Positions 23,233 through 32,361 of a stretch of 34,003 nt of DNA are shown here, one piece after another. The DNA comes from Bacteroidales bacterium (lineage in GTDB: Bacteria > Bacteroidota > Bacteroidia > Bacteroidales > VadinHA17). The notes beneath the pieces are model-generated. The model was given only the letters and a program-made list of their open reading frames with translations. It had not been told where the DNA came from and did not search any database. The DNA lies in NCBI GenBank assembly GCA_029932855.1, contig JAOZPG010000026.1, positions 1-34,003 of the forward strand. Reading direction: 5' to 3'. The position numbers were made by a program, and so were the translations under genes. Positions within the stretch are counted from its first letter, which is position 1. The number at the start of each line of letters is the position of its first letter.

Positions 23233-24249
23233 ATGGAAACAACACATGCAGACGTACAAGACGTACAAGAAGTACAAGAAGTAATTGCAGCAAAAGTAGC
23301 TGTAAAGGTCCCCGGAACTCTTACTGAGAGACAAATCAATTTTTTATATAACATGCTCGACCAGGGAGGTCCTGACGAAAAAGATTACAAGAGGTTTAGC
23401 CTGCTGGTTGACAGCCTGGACGAAGAAGGTATTGAAGAAATGAGAGAAGTCCTTTCACCCCTGCTTGGTAACACCGAAACGATACAGGGTTATGCTTACT
23501 CAAAACCATACGGTTATGCTGGTGACTTCAGGATGATAGACCTGATATACCAGAATTATGCCAGCCAGGATCCAAAATTTCGTAAGTGGGATCTGTGGTG
23601 GCAAAAATCTCATGCCAGCCAGGCAGTGAGAAACCGCAAGGATTTCTTTAAGAATCTTATGTCAGAGATTGATAAAAAGTCGGGTGAAGCAAAAAAAATA
23701 CTGATTCTTGGCTCCGGACCGGCAACAGATGTTTATGAATATCTTAAGCAAAATCCTGATTCAAAACTAAGTTTTGACCTTGTTGACCTTGATGAAAACG
23801 CAATAGCATATGCGAAAAACAAGAACAAGGAATTCAGTGACAGGCTTAACTTCTTCAAGATAAACGTATTAAGGTTCAAAACGCATCATCACTACGACCT
23901 TATCTGGAGTGCAGGATTATTTGATTATTTCAAAGAAAAACACTTTATTTACTTATTGAAAAAGTACATGCTTTACTTAAAAGAAGACGGGGAAATAGTT
24001 ATAGGCAACTTTTCGGGATATAATCCTACCAGGATGCTTATGGAAGCTTTCTCCGATTGGTATCTGAACTACAGGTCGGAAGCCGAGTTATATAATATAG
24101 CTCATGAGGCAGGCCTCGGTGCAGATCAGGTTTTTGTGGACAAAGAATCTTTAGGTGTAAACCTGTTCATGAGAATTAAACTGGATAAGAAAGAGTTTAT
24201 AGAATACAAAGAACCAATATCAAAAGTTTCGGAGTATTCCATAAACTAG
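23233..24249 (+). CDS. PhcB-like class I SAM-dependent methyltransferase
   Basis: The 338-residue soluble protein has an N-terminal helical region (about 28-140) containing the signature AYSKPYGYAGDFRMIDLIYQ (88-107). I associate this with the group annotated as 3-hydroxypalmitic acid methyl ester biosynthesis proteins. The Rossmann methyltransferase follows: motif I ILILGSGPATDV (157-168), the acidic loop FDLVDLDENAIAYA (D186) and the motif IV/post region DLIWSAGLFDYF (222-233). In Ralstonia, PhcB methylates a 3-hydroxy fatty acid to make a diffusible signal sensed by PhcS/PhcR. Here the next gene, 25 nt downstream, is a membrane hybrid kinase, then a receiver protein, so a signal-synthesis role is attractive. 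The actual substrate is unproven. Residues 9-20 come from a 9-nt tandem repeat. Confidence 0.7.
   Translation: METTHADVQDVQEVQEVIAAKVAVKVPGTLTERQINFLYNMLDQGGPDEKDYKRFSLLVDSLDEEGIEEMREVLSPLLGNTETIQGYAYSKPYGYAGDFRMIDLIYQNYASQDPKFRKWDLWWQKSHASQAVRNRKDFFKNLMSEIDKKSGEAKKILILGSGPATDVYEYLKQNPDSKLSFDLVDLDENAIAYAKNKNKEFSDRLNFFKINVLRFKTHHHYDLIWSAGLFDYFKEKHFIYLLKKYMLYLKEDGEIVIGNFSGYNPTRMLMEAFSDWYLNYRSEAELYNIAHEAGLGADQVFVDKESLGVNLFMRIKLDKKEFIEYKEPISKVSEYSIN
23251..23286 (+). repeat. 9-nt tandem repeat in the methyltransferase 5' end
   Basis: Units GACGTACAA, GACGTACAA and GAAGTACAA plus a partial fourth (GAAGTA) encode the run DVQDVQEVQEV. The unit is in frame, so copy-number change would alter length, not phase. 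Confidence 0.8.
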
Positions 24250-24274
24250 ACATATCCACTGCTAACGTGGGTTT

Positions 24275-26239
24275 ATGGAAAGAAAAAAACTGAGTTTTAA
24301 TAATCTTTTTTCAAAGGGTTTAACTTCACACGAAGGGATGAAGTTAAACCCTTTCACTCTTTCTTTTACCGGAGAGCAGAAGATATACGAGCATCAATTC
24401 CTAAATGATTATCACAAAAAATCTCTTGTTCAGTTCAGGTTCTCAATGATACTGGCACTGCTCCTCTACGATGTATTTGCACTTCTTGATGCCACTATTG
24501 CACCTGATCTTTATAAAGTTTTATGGATTATCAGGTTTGCTTTGGCCACACCTGCACTTATAATTGCCTACTTACTTTCATATACTAAAGCATTTGTTAA
24601 GTATATGCAATTGTATGTTGCCATTACCTGGCTAATAACCGGTGTGGGCATTATTATTATGAATCATCTTATTACAGCCCAGGGGATATACTCTTATTAT
24701 GCAGGACTTATACTCATATTTATTTTTGGATATACTTTTATTAGGGCAAGATTTATTTATACCATAGTAGTAGGATGGCTGCTGGTAATACTATATATGA
24801 TCTCAGCGATATGGATGTCAGAGATACCGATAAGCTACCTGTACAGCAATAATTTCTTTCTTATAGCAACCAGCCTGATTGGCTTATTCATAAATTACAC
24901 ACTTGAGACAAACCACAGGAGGGATTTCTTCTTCAGGAGATTGCTTATTGAAGAACAGGAAAAAGTAAAAGCAGCCAATCATGCCCTGGAAAAGCGCGTA
25001 AGGGAAAGAACTGCCCAGCTTACAAATGCAAATATTGAGCTGAACAAGGAAATTGAACAAAGGAAACAATACGAGGAAGAAAGGAATAAAATAGAGATGC
25101 AGCTATTGCAGTTGCAAAAAATGGAAACAATAGGCACACTTGCCGGGGGTATTGCTCACGACTTCAACAATATTCTTACGCCCATACTGGGTTATACAGA
25201 GATGGCAATGGAAGAACTTGAGGAAGAAAGCAACCTCATGTATGATATTGAGCAGATATACAATGCGGCAATGAGGGCAAAAGATCTTGTTCAGCAGATA
25301 CTTACTTTTAGCCGCCAGATGGAGGTTGATAAAAGGCCTTTACCCATGGACCAGCTGATTAACGAGGTGATGAACCTGGTTAAGGCATCTTTCCCTTCCA
25401 ACATTCAGATAATTAAAAACCTTAGCCCGGATTGCGGAACCATAATGGCAGATTCAACGCAGATACACCAGGTGATCATGAATTTGTCTACAAATGCATA
25501 TCATGCAATGAAGGAAAAGGGCGGCACTCTTAAAATAAGCCTTAAGACGGTTCGTGCAAACAAGGCAATGCAAAGAAAAATTCCCAAACTGGAATTAAAA
25601 ACATACCTGTGCACAACCGTAAGTGATACAGGACATGGAATGGATAAAGTGACATTGAGCAGGATATTTGAACCTTTCTTCACAAAAAAGGAAGTGGGTG
25701 TAGGTTCGGGACTGGGACTATCTGTGGTTCACGGTATAGTAAGCTCTTATGATGGAGCCATAACTGTTGAAAGCGAACCCGGAAAAGGAACTGTTTTTAA
25801 TATCTACCTTCCCCAGTACAGTGCAGCTGATAATATTAAGCTCAATAAAGACAGGATAGTCCAGAAAGGTAAAGAACATATTCTCTTTGTTGATGATGAA
25901 GAAGAGATAACATTTATGGGTAAGAGAATGCTGGAGAGTCTTGGTTATACGGTAAATGTTCATACCAACAGCCTTGCAGCCCTTGATGACTTCACATCCG
26001 ACCCAACACTTTACGACCTGCTTGTAACCGATCAGACTATGCCCTATATGCTTGGCACCGAATTGATCAGGAAAGCCAGGGAATTGAAACCGGCCATCAA
26101 AGCCATAATAATTACAGGTTTCGGCGATTCGATAACTGAGGAAGAAAAAATAAAGAAAGGCATTGATGCGATAGTAGTTAAACCATTAATACTTAGTAGC
26201 TTCAGCAACTTAATAAGAAAAGTACTTGACAATAATTAA
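24275..26239 (+). CDS. Six-TM hybrid sensor histidine kinase with C-terminal receiver
   Basis: This 654-residue protein (from the first ATG) has six predicted TM helices between about 52 and 210, with short loops and no large periplasmic domain, implying sensing of a membrane-soluble or intramembrane cue. A coiled coil (225-282) leads to HisKA with H295 (GGIAHDFNNILTP). HATPase boxes are N407 (MNLSTNAYHAM), D451 (DTGHGM) and GSGLGLSVVHG. A receiver follows from about 535, with D540/D541, phospho-acceptor D586 (LLVTDQTMP) and K636. The second ATG (24338) would drop 21 low-complexity residues and place the 16-bp inverted repeat in the leader. It sits 25 nt after the PhcB-like gene and 23 nt before a lone receiver gene. 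The six-TM-kinase layout is like Ralstonia PhcS, the sensor for the PhcB product. Confidence 0.9.
   Translation: MERKKLSFNNLFSKGLTSHEGMKLNPFTLSFTGEQKIYEHQFLNDYHKKSLVQFRFSMILALLLYDVFALLDATIAPDLYKVLWIIRFALATPALIIAYLLSYTKAFVKYMQLYVAITWLITGVGIIIMNHLITAQGIYSYYAGLILIFIFGYTFIRARFIYTIVVGWLLVILYMISAIWMSEIPISYLYSNNFFLIATSLIGLFINYTLETNHRRDFFFRRLLIEEQEKVKAANHALEKRVRERTAQLTNANIELNKEIEQRKQYEEERNKIEMQLLQLQKMETIGTLAGGIAHDFNNILTPILGYTEMAMEELEEESNLMYDIEQIYNAAMRAKDLVQQILTFSRQMEVDKRPLPMDQLINEVMNLVKASFPSNIQIIKNLSPDCGTIMADSTQIHQVIMNLSTNAYHAMKEKGGTLKISLKTVRANKAMQRKIPKLELKTYLCTTVSDTGHGMDKVTLSRIFEPFFTKKEVGVGSGLGLSVVHGIVSSYDGAITVESEPGKGTVFNIYLPQYSAADNIKLNKDRIVQKGKEHILFVDDEEEITFMGKRMLESLGYTVNVHTNSLAALDDFTSDPTLYDLLVTDQTMPYMLGTELIRKARELKPAIKAIIITGFGDSITEEEKIKKGIDAIVVKPLILSSFSNLIRKVLDNN
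24313..24354 (+). repeat. Perfect 16-bp inverted repeat at the start of the hybrid kinase gene
   Basis: Arms AAAGGGTTTAACTTCA (24313-24328) and TGAAGTTAAACCCTTT (24339-24354) flank a 10-nt loop. The RNA hairpin would be very stable and is followed by a pyrimidine-rich CACTCTTTCTTTT, resembling an attenuator or weak terminator on the + strand. The alternative start codon at 24338 lies at the loop/3'-arm junction, with GAAGGG just before it in the loop. Kinase expression could therefore be set apart from that of the methyltransferase. Confidence 0.75.
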
Positions 26240-26262
26240 ATAAATATAACATAAAGAATAAA

Positions 26263-26631
26263 ATGGCAAGAATACTTATTATTGATGATGAGCCTAACAT
26301 TTTATTAATGTTAAAAAAAATGCTGGAAAGATCCGGTTATACGGTAGATATGGCAATTAATGGAATGGAGGGTCTTGAGCTTTTCAGAAAATTCCCTGCC
26401 GATCTGATAATTACTGATATTGTAATGCCCGAAAAAGAAGGTCTTGAAACTATAAGAGAGATCAGGAATGAATATCCCGATGTAAAAATAATTGCCATAT
26501 CAGGCGGAGGACGTATTGATTCAACTGAATACCTTGCTTCAGCACGACTGTTTGGAGCCTCCAGGATCTTCCAGAAGCCCTTCAAACAAAAAGAAATACT
26601 TAGTGCTGTAAAAGAATTGCTGGAAACCTGA
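26263..26631 (+). CDS. Stand-alone CheY-like receiver protein
   Basis: The 122-residue protein is a single receiver domain: acidic pair D8/D9 (ILIIDDEP), phospho-acceptor D52 (LIITDIVMPE), the switch residue in IIAISGGG (S80) and K105 (IFQKPF). No output domain is attached. It starts 23 nt after the hybrid kinase stop, so it is likely the phosphotransfer partner or a phosphate sink in the same pathway. The final effector must be another protein. PhcQ/PhcR in Ralstonia also carry N-terminal receivers, a loose parallel. Confidence 0.92.
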   Translation: MARILIIDDEPNILLMLKKMLERSGYTVDMAINGMEGLELFRKFPADLIITDIVMPEKEGLETIREIRNEYPDVKIIAISGGGRIDSTEYLASARLFGASRIFQKPFKQKEILSAVKELLET

Positions 26632-26696
26632 GTATGTTATGCGGCATTTATGAATATTTTCTAAAAGAAAAACCGAAAGGATATTCTGCTTTTTAC

Positions 26697-26704
26697 TAAA
26701 TTTG
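26697..26704 (+). promoter_or_regulatory. Candidate -7 box (TAAATTTG) for the tricorn gene
   Basis: The site fits TAnnTTTG and would give a leader of about 88 nt. No -33 element is evident, so support is weak. Confidence 0.3.
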
Positions 26705-26799
26705 AAGTTCCTGCCCCTGGTTCATAGCTTTCAGGATAATACAGATGATCCAATAATCTGTTTAATGATAACTATTTATAACTAATAATTAATAAACTC

Positions 26800-29700
26800 A
26801 TGAAGAAAAGTATCTGTTTGTTTTTGTTCATTGTCATCTTATTGTCCGGTTCCGGAATTAAGGCACAAGAGGCCCGCTTATTAAGATTTCCAAGCATACA
26901 TGAGAACCAACTGGTATTCAGCTATGCAGGCGACCTCTATTCTGTAAGTGACAATGGTGGAATGGCCCGCAAACTTACCTCTCACAATGGATATGAAGTA
27001 TTTCCAAAATTCTCACCCAATGGAAAGACCATTGCTTTTACAGGACAATATGATGGAAATACAGAAGTATTTACAATACCGGCAGAGGGTGGTGAGCCCG
27101 TAAGGATCACTTATACTGCAACCCTGGGAAGAGATGATATAGGTGACAGGATGGGTCCGAATAACATTGTTATGACATGGACTCCCGACAGTAAATACAT
27201 AGTCTACAGGTCACGTAAGCAAAGCTTCAATTCTTTTACCGGCCAGCTCTTTAAAGTTCCGGTTGATGGAGGTATGTCTGAGGAGATTCCTCTTTCTAAA
27301 AGTGGTTTTTGCTCATACTCTTCCGACGGCAACCAACTGGCTTTCAACTGGGTCTTCAGGGAGTTTCGTACATGGAAATACTATAAAGGCGGAATGGCTG
27401 ATGACCTTAGGATATATGACTTCAATACTAAAGAAGTAAAGCAAATAACTGATAATCCCAGTCAGGATATAGAACCTATGTGGATTGGAGATGAAATTTA
27501 TTTTCTTTCTGACCGCGACAGGATAATGAACATGTTTGTTTATAATACTGTCTCAGGGGAAACAAAAAAAGTAACGGATTTTACAGATTATGATATTAAA
27601 TTCCCCTCATTCGACAAAAAGAATATTGTTTTTGAAAAAGGAGGATACATATATAAATATACTATTGCCGATAAAAAGCTTTCAAAGATAGACATTCAAA
27701 TAGCCAATGATAATCCCTATTCACGATCAGAGACTAAGGATGCCAGCAAAAAAATTACAGGGGCTGAGTTATCCCCTAACGGGGAAAGGGTGCTTTTCAG
27801 TGCCAGGGGAGACATTTTTTCCGTACCTGCCAAATCAGGGATTACAACAAATTACACATCCAGTTCGGGTGTTCACGAAAGAAATGCTTCATGGTCGCCC
27901 AACGGAAAGTATATTGCATATATCTCAGACAGATCCGGCGAATTTGAAATATGGATAGAAGACCAGGCAGGTAATGGCAAAGCAAAACAAATCACCAAAG
28001 ATTCAGACACATATATATTTGGTTTTGAGTGGTCACCCGACAGTAAGAAAATACTATATAACACAAAAAAGCAGGAGCTAATCTATATTGATATTGAAAG
28101 TAGTGAAATGCAAGAGGTGGACAAGACAACAGAAGGGCCCTGGTTTGCATATAACTGGTCTCCCGAAAGCAAATGGATTACTTACACAAAGGCAGAAAAA
28201 GGAATGACCAGGATAAGGCTTTATAGTCTTGCCGATAAAAAGTCATATGAAATTACTGAAGGCTGGTATGACTCAAACAATCCTTCATTCAGCAGTGATG
28301 GCAAGTACCTGGTATTTACATCAGCACGTGATTTTAATCCCATCTACAGCTACACAGAATGGAACCATGCCTACCAGGATATGAGCCGTATCTACCTTGT
28401 TACCCTGGCAAAAAGCACAGCATCTCCTTTTGCTCCTGAAAATGATGTGGTGAAAATTGAGGCAAAAGAAAAACCGGAAGCCGAAAAAGCCAAGAAAACC
28501 AAATCAAAAAACAAAAAGGAAACGAAAGATGAAGATGCTTCCGCTGCAATGAAAGTTGATATTGCCGGAATAAGCAAGCGGATAATCTCTCTCCCGGTAA
28601 AAGCAGGAAATTATTATAATGTTCGTGCTATCGATGATAAGATCTACTATATAACAATGTCATCAGGTGATCATGGTACAAGTACGAAAATGTATGACCT
28701 TAAAGAAAAGAAAGAAACAGAACTGGGAAGCAACCTTAATTTTACTATCTCTCCCAATAATAAAAAGATGCTTGTTGCACAGGGCGGGAAATATGCAGTC
28801 ATAAACCTTCCACAATCAAAAGTAAGCCTTAAGAAAACAGTTGATCTTTCAAATATGAAAGTTAAGATCAATCTTAAAAAAGAATGGCAGCAGATATTTG
28901 ATGAGAGCTGGAGACAGATGCGTGATTTCTTCTATGCACCAAACATGCACGGACTTGACTGGAAAGCAATTTACGACAAATACAATGTTCTTATACCCTA
29001 TGTTAACCACAGATCAGACCTCACCTATATTATAGGTGAAATGATAGCCGAGCTGAATATAGGCCATGCTTATGCAATCAATGGCGAAAGACCTATGCCT
29101 GAAAGAATCAATATAGGCTTACTGGGGGCAAGGCTTAGCAAGGATAACAGCGGCTACTTTAAGATTGATGATATTTTAGACGGAGCTAACTGGAGTAAAA
29201 CACTTCGTTCTCCTCTTAATGAAATTGGAGTAAACATTAATGAAGGTGATTATATACTGGCTGTAAACGGTAAAAGCACAAAGGAGATGAAAGATATTTA
29301 CCGGGCTTTTGTTGGTATGGCCGGTAAGCAGGTAGAACTTACGGTTAATGACAGTCCTTCCCTTACAGCTGCCAGGAAAAGCATTGTTAAACCGGTTGGA
29401 GATGAATCAGCCCTTTATTACTACAACTGGGTTCAGGGAAACATAAAGAAAGTATCAGATGCAACAAAGGGAGAAGTTGGTTACCTGCATGTACCTGATA
29501 TGGGTGTTGCGGGACTCAATGAATTTGTTAAATACTACTATCCCCAGCTTCAAAAGAAAGCACTGATCATTGATGTCAGGGGTAATGGCGGAGGAAATGT
29601 ATCCCCCATGCTTATTGAAAGATTGCTTAGATCAGTTACCTATGTAACAATGCACACAGGAATGAAAAACGGAGATATTAACCCGGGGGGGCAACTGGAC

Positions 29701-30111
29701 GGTCCCAAAGTAACACTACTGGATAAGTATTCCGCCTCCGACGGAGACCTTTTTCCTTATCGCTTCCAGTATAATAAGATAGGAAAACTTATAGGCACCC
29801 GTTCATGGGGAGGTGTTGTCGGATACAGTGGAGCAATTCCATGTATAGACGGAGGACATATAATAACTCCCTCTTATGCTCCTTTTGCGGCCGACGGCAG
29901 CGGTTTTATTATTGAAGGCCATGGTGTGGATCCCGACATAGAACTTGAAAATGACCCCTCAAGAGAGTATCTTGGAGTGGATGATCAGTTAAACAAAGCT
30001 ATTGAGGTGATACTTGAAGAAATGAAAACTTATAAATACAGCCCTACCGAAGTACCTGAGTTCCCTGATAAAAGCCATAACTACAACCAGACAGACGGAA
30101 ATATGAAATAA
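26800..30111 (+). CDS. Tricorn-type serine protease, exported
   Basis: The 1103-residue protein starts with a signal peptide (LFIVILLSGSGIKAQ), so unlike archaeal tricorn it is expected in the periplasm. Two WD40/PD40-like propellers fill about residues 25-550 (repeated FSPNGKTIAFTG, WTPDSKYIVY, WSPNGKYIAYIS motifs). A Lys/Glu-rich linker lies at about 552-582. The core domain carries the likely catalytic His H756 in ELNIGHAYA. A PDZ domain sits at about 775-870 (GVNINEGDYILAVNG), and the C-terminal domain has the nucleophile S980 followed by D981 (SASDGD), then SWGGVVGYSG. Tricorn cuts oligopeptides into di- to tetrapeptides, a good feed for the downstream Dcp and the cytosolic PepD. A terminator directly follows the gene. 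Confidence 0.93.
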   Translation: MKKSICLFLFIVILLSGSGIKAQEARLLRFPSIHENQLVFSYAGDLYSVSDNGGMARKLTSHNGYEVFPKFSPNGKTIAFTGQYDGNTEVFTIPAEGGEPVRITYTATLGRDDIGDRMGPNNIVMTWTPDSKYIVYRSRKQSFNSFTGQLFKVPVDGGMSEEIPLSKSGFCSYSSDGNQLAFNWVFREFRTWKYYKGGMADDLRIYDFNTKEVKQITDNPSQDIEPMWIGDEIYFLSDRDRIMNMFVYNTVSGETKKVTDFTDYDIKFPSFDKKNIVFEKGGYIYKYTIADKKLSKIDIQIANDNPYSRSETKDASKKITGAELSPNGERVLFSARGDIFSVPAKSGITTNYTSSSGVHERNASWSPNGKYIAYISDRSGEFEIWIEDQAGNGKAKQITKDSDTYIFGFEWSPDSKKILYNTKKQELIYIDIESSEMQEVDKTTEGPWFAYNWSPESKWITYTKAEKGMTRIRLYSLADKKSYEITEGWYDSNNPSFSSDGKYLVFTSARDFNPIYSYTEWNHAYQDMSRIYLVTLAKSTASPFAPENDVVKIEAKEKPEAEKAKKTKSKNKKETKDEDASAAMKVDIAGISKRIISLPVKAGNYYNVRAIDDKIYYITMSSGDHGTSTKMYDLKEKKETELGSNLNFTISPNNKKMLVAQGGKYAVINLPQSKVSLKKTVDLSNMKVKINLKKEWQQIFDESWRQMRDFFYAPNMHGLDWKAIYDKYNVLIPYVNHRSDLTYIIGEMIAELNIGHAYAINGERPMPERINIGLLGARLSKDNSGYFKIDDILDGANWSKTLRSPLNEIGVNINEGDYILAVNGKSTKEMKDIYRAFVGMAGKQVELTVNDSPSLTAARKSIVKPVGDESALYYYNWVQGNIKKVSDATKGEVGYLHVPDMGVAGLNEFVKYYYPQLQKKALIIDVRGNGGGNVSPMLIERLLRSVTYVTMHTGMKNGDINPGGQLDGPKVTLLDKYSASDGDLFPYRFQYNKIGKLIGTRSWGGVVGYSGAIPCIDGGHIITPSYAPFAADGSGFIIEGHGVDPDIELENDPSREYLGVDDQLNKAIEVILEEMKTYKYSPTEVPEFPDKSHNYNQTDGNMK

Positions 30112-30128
30112 ATAATTCCAGGAATACT

Positions 30129-30159
30129 AAGACAGCTGCTTGCCGCAGTTGTCTTTTTT
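30129..30159 (+). terminator. Intrinsic terminator after the tricorn gene
   Basis: An 11-bp stem (AAGACAGCTGC with GCAGTTGTCTT, one G-T wobble) with loop TTGCC ends in a T run to 30159. It implies that dcp, 21 nt further on, relies on readthrough or its own start site. Confidence 0.85.
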
Positions 30160-30180
30160 AAATAAAACAAACAATATATT

Positions 30181-32283
30181 ATGAAAAAATCAATTTATCT
30201 ATTACTAATTATTCCATTACTAATGTCCTGCAACAATAACCTAAAGGAAGAATCGGATGCCGGCAATCCCTTCTTCACAAAGTATGATACTCCCTTCGGA
30301 GTACCGCCATTCGATAAAATTAAGAATGAGCATTACATTCCTGCTTTTGAGAAGGGAATGGAGATTCACAAACAGGAAGTTGAAGCCATACTCAGCAATA
30401 CTGAAGAACCTACTTTCAAAAACACCATTGTTGCCCTTGATGAGTCGGGAGAGATACTAAACAAAGTGGCAATGTGCTTTTTCGGACAATCCAGTGCCAA
30501 CACCAACGAGGAGATGCAAAAGATACAGATGGAGATATCTCCCAGGCTCTCTGCCCATACTGATGAGATAGAACTGGATCCCAGGTATTTCGAAAAGGTT
30601 AAAGCTGTTTACGACAGAAAAGAAGAATTCGGTCTAAGTGACGAAGAAAGTTTTATACTTGAGAATATTTACAAAGGACTGCTCAGGAACGGTGCAGAAT
30701 TATCACCTGAAAATAAGGAAAAACTCAAAGGACTCAATAAAGAGATCTCAGTATTAAGGGTTAAATACGGTCAGAATGTACTAGCAGAAACAAATGATTT
30801 CAAGCTTATTATAGATAATAAAGAAGATCTTGCCGGACTGCCTGAATCGGTGATACAGGCAGCTGCAACTACTGCAACAGCAAATGATATGGAAGGGAAA
30901 TGGGTATTTACAACCCAAAAGCCAAGCATGATACCCTTCCTGCAATATTCAGAGAAAAGAGAATTAAGGAAAGAACTCTACCATGCATACACAAACAGGG
31001 CAAATAACAACAATGAATATGATAATAAAGATGTACTTGCCAGGCTGGTTGAGCTCAGGGCTGAAAGGGCAAATCTTCTGGGTTATAAAACTTTCTCACA
31101 TTTAACCCTGGAACCAAGAATGGCAGGGGTTCCTGAAAATGTATATGACCTTATCCAGACTGTATGGGATGCAGCCCTGCCTACCGCAAAAAAAGAGCTT
31201 GCCGAAATGCAAAAGATAGCAGATAGTGAAGGAGCTGATTTTAAGCTTATTGCAAGCGACTGGTGGTATTATGCCGAGAAGATGAGAATGGAGAAATACA
31301 ATCTCGATGACAGTGAGCTAAGGCCATACTTTAAGCTTGACAATGTAAGGGAAGGAGCCTTTATGCTTGCAAACAAACTCTATGGCATTACATTTACCGA
31401 GATCAGTGAAATACCAAAGCCCCATCCTGAAGCAGTTGCCTTCGAAGTAAAAGAAGAAAACGGCGACCATCTTGGAGTACTGTATCTCGATTTCCACCCC
31501 AGGGACAGCAAACGGCAGGGAGCATGGTGCGGATCATACCGCGATCATAAGATCTCTGACGGAAAAGTAATAACACCGGTTGTTACCATGGTAATGAACT
31601 TTACAAGGCCAAATGGAGACCAGCCGGCCCTGCTGTCACTCGAAGAAGTAAGCACCCTCTTTCACGAGTTTGGTCATGCACTCGACGGACTCTTCTCAAA
31701 AACCTCTTATGGCTATTCATTTATTGCATGGGATTTTGTTGAGCTTCCAAGCCAGATAATGGAACACTGGGTAAGCGAACCTGAAATGCTTAAAATATAT
31801 GCTACACACTATGAAACAGGCGAGCCAATGCCTGATGAGCTTATTGAGAAAATAAAAAACAGCAGCCTCTTTAATAATGGTTTTGCCAAGGTTGAATATA
31901 CCGCAGCATGCTTCCTTGATATGGCCTATCACACCATTGAGGCAGGTGAAAAAATCGATGTTGCGAAATTTGAGAAGGAAACGCTTGACAAAATAGGCCT
32001 TATTCCTGAAATTGAACCAAGGTACAGAAGTACTTATTTTACCCATATTTCAGGTGGCTATGCCTCGGGTTATTATTCTTACGACTGGGCAGCTGTGCTT
32101 GACAATGATGCTTTTGATGCATATAAGGAAAATGGCATCTTCGACCGGGAGACAGCACAATCCTTCAGGGAGAACATTCTTGAACAGAACGGTATTAAGA
32201 ATGCCATGGAGATGTATGTAGGTTTCCGTGGCCGCGAACCTGAAAGAACAGCCATGCTGAGAAACCTGGGTTTCCTGAATTAA
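30181..32283 (+). CDS. dcp: Peptidyl-dipeptidase Dcp (M3), lipoprotein
   Basis: The 700-residue zinc peptidase has a lipoprotein signal (LLIIPLLMSC, lipid anchor at C17), so it is anchored in a periplasm-facing membrane. The M3 site is HEFGHALDG with H495, E496 and H499, and the third ligand is E521 in AWDFVELPSQIMEHW. FDKIKNEHYIPAFEKGM near the N-terminus and SGGYASGYYSYDWA near the C-terminus are typical of the Dcp subgroup. Dcp removes dipeptides from the C-terminus of peptides. It lies downstream of the tricorn protease, whose short products are suitable substrates, and ends before a strong terminator. Confidence 0.94.
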   Translation: MKKSIYLLLIIPLLMSCNNNLKEESDAGNPFFTKYDTPFGVPPFDKIKNEHYIPAFEKGMEIHKQEVEAILSNTEEPTFKNTIVALDESGEILNKVAMCFFGQSSANTNEEMQKIQMEISPRLSAHTDEIELDPRYFEKVKAVYDRKEEFGLSDEESFILENIYKGLLRNGAELSPENKEKLKGLNKEISVLRVKYGQNVLAETNDFKLIIDNKEDLAGLPESVIQAAATTATANDMEGKWVFTTQKPSMIPFLQYSEKRELRKELYHAYTNRANNNNEYDNKDVLARLVELRAERANLLGYKTFSHLTLEPRMAGVPENVYDLIQTVWDAALPTAKKELAEMQKIADSEGADFKLIASDWWYYAEKMRMEKYNLDDSELRPYFKLDNVREGAFMLANKLYGITFTEISEIPKPHPEAVAFEVKEENGDHLGVLYLDFHPRDSKRQGAWCGSYRDHKISDGKVITPVVTMVMNFTRPNGDQPALLSLEEVSTLFHEFGHALDGLFSKTSYGYSFIAWDFVELPSQIMEHWVSEPEMLKIYATHYETGEPMPDELIEKIKNSSLFNNGFAKVEYTAACFLDMAYHTIEAGEKIDVAKFEKETLDKIGLIPEIEPRYRSTYFTHISGGYASGYYSYDWAAVLDNDAFDAYKENGIFDRETAQSFRENILEQNGIKNAMEMYVGFRGREPERTAMLRNLGFLN

Positions 32284-32302
32284 TAAACTGTTTTAAGCCT
32301 GT

Positions 32303-32341
32303 AAAGATCCTGCACTTTAAAGCTGCAGGATCTTTTTTTTT
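32303..32341 (+). terminator. Strong intrinsic terminator after dcp
   Basis: A perfect 12-bp stem (AAAGATCCTGCA with TGCAGGATCTTT) with a 9-nt loop ends in nine consecutive T. It sits between the convergent dcp and hydrolase genes, 20 nt before the hydrolase stop. Confidence 0.92.
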
Positions 32342-32361
32342 ACAACAGTTTTTCTTTCCGT

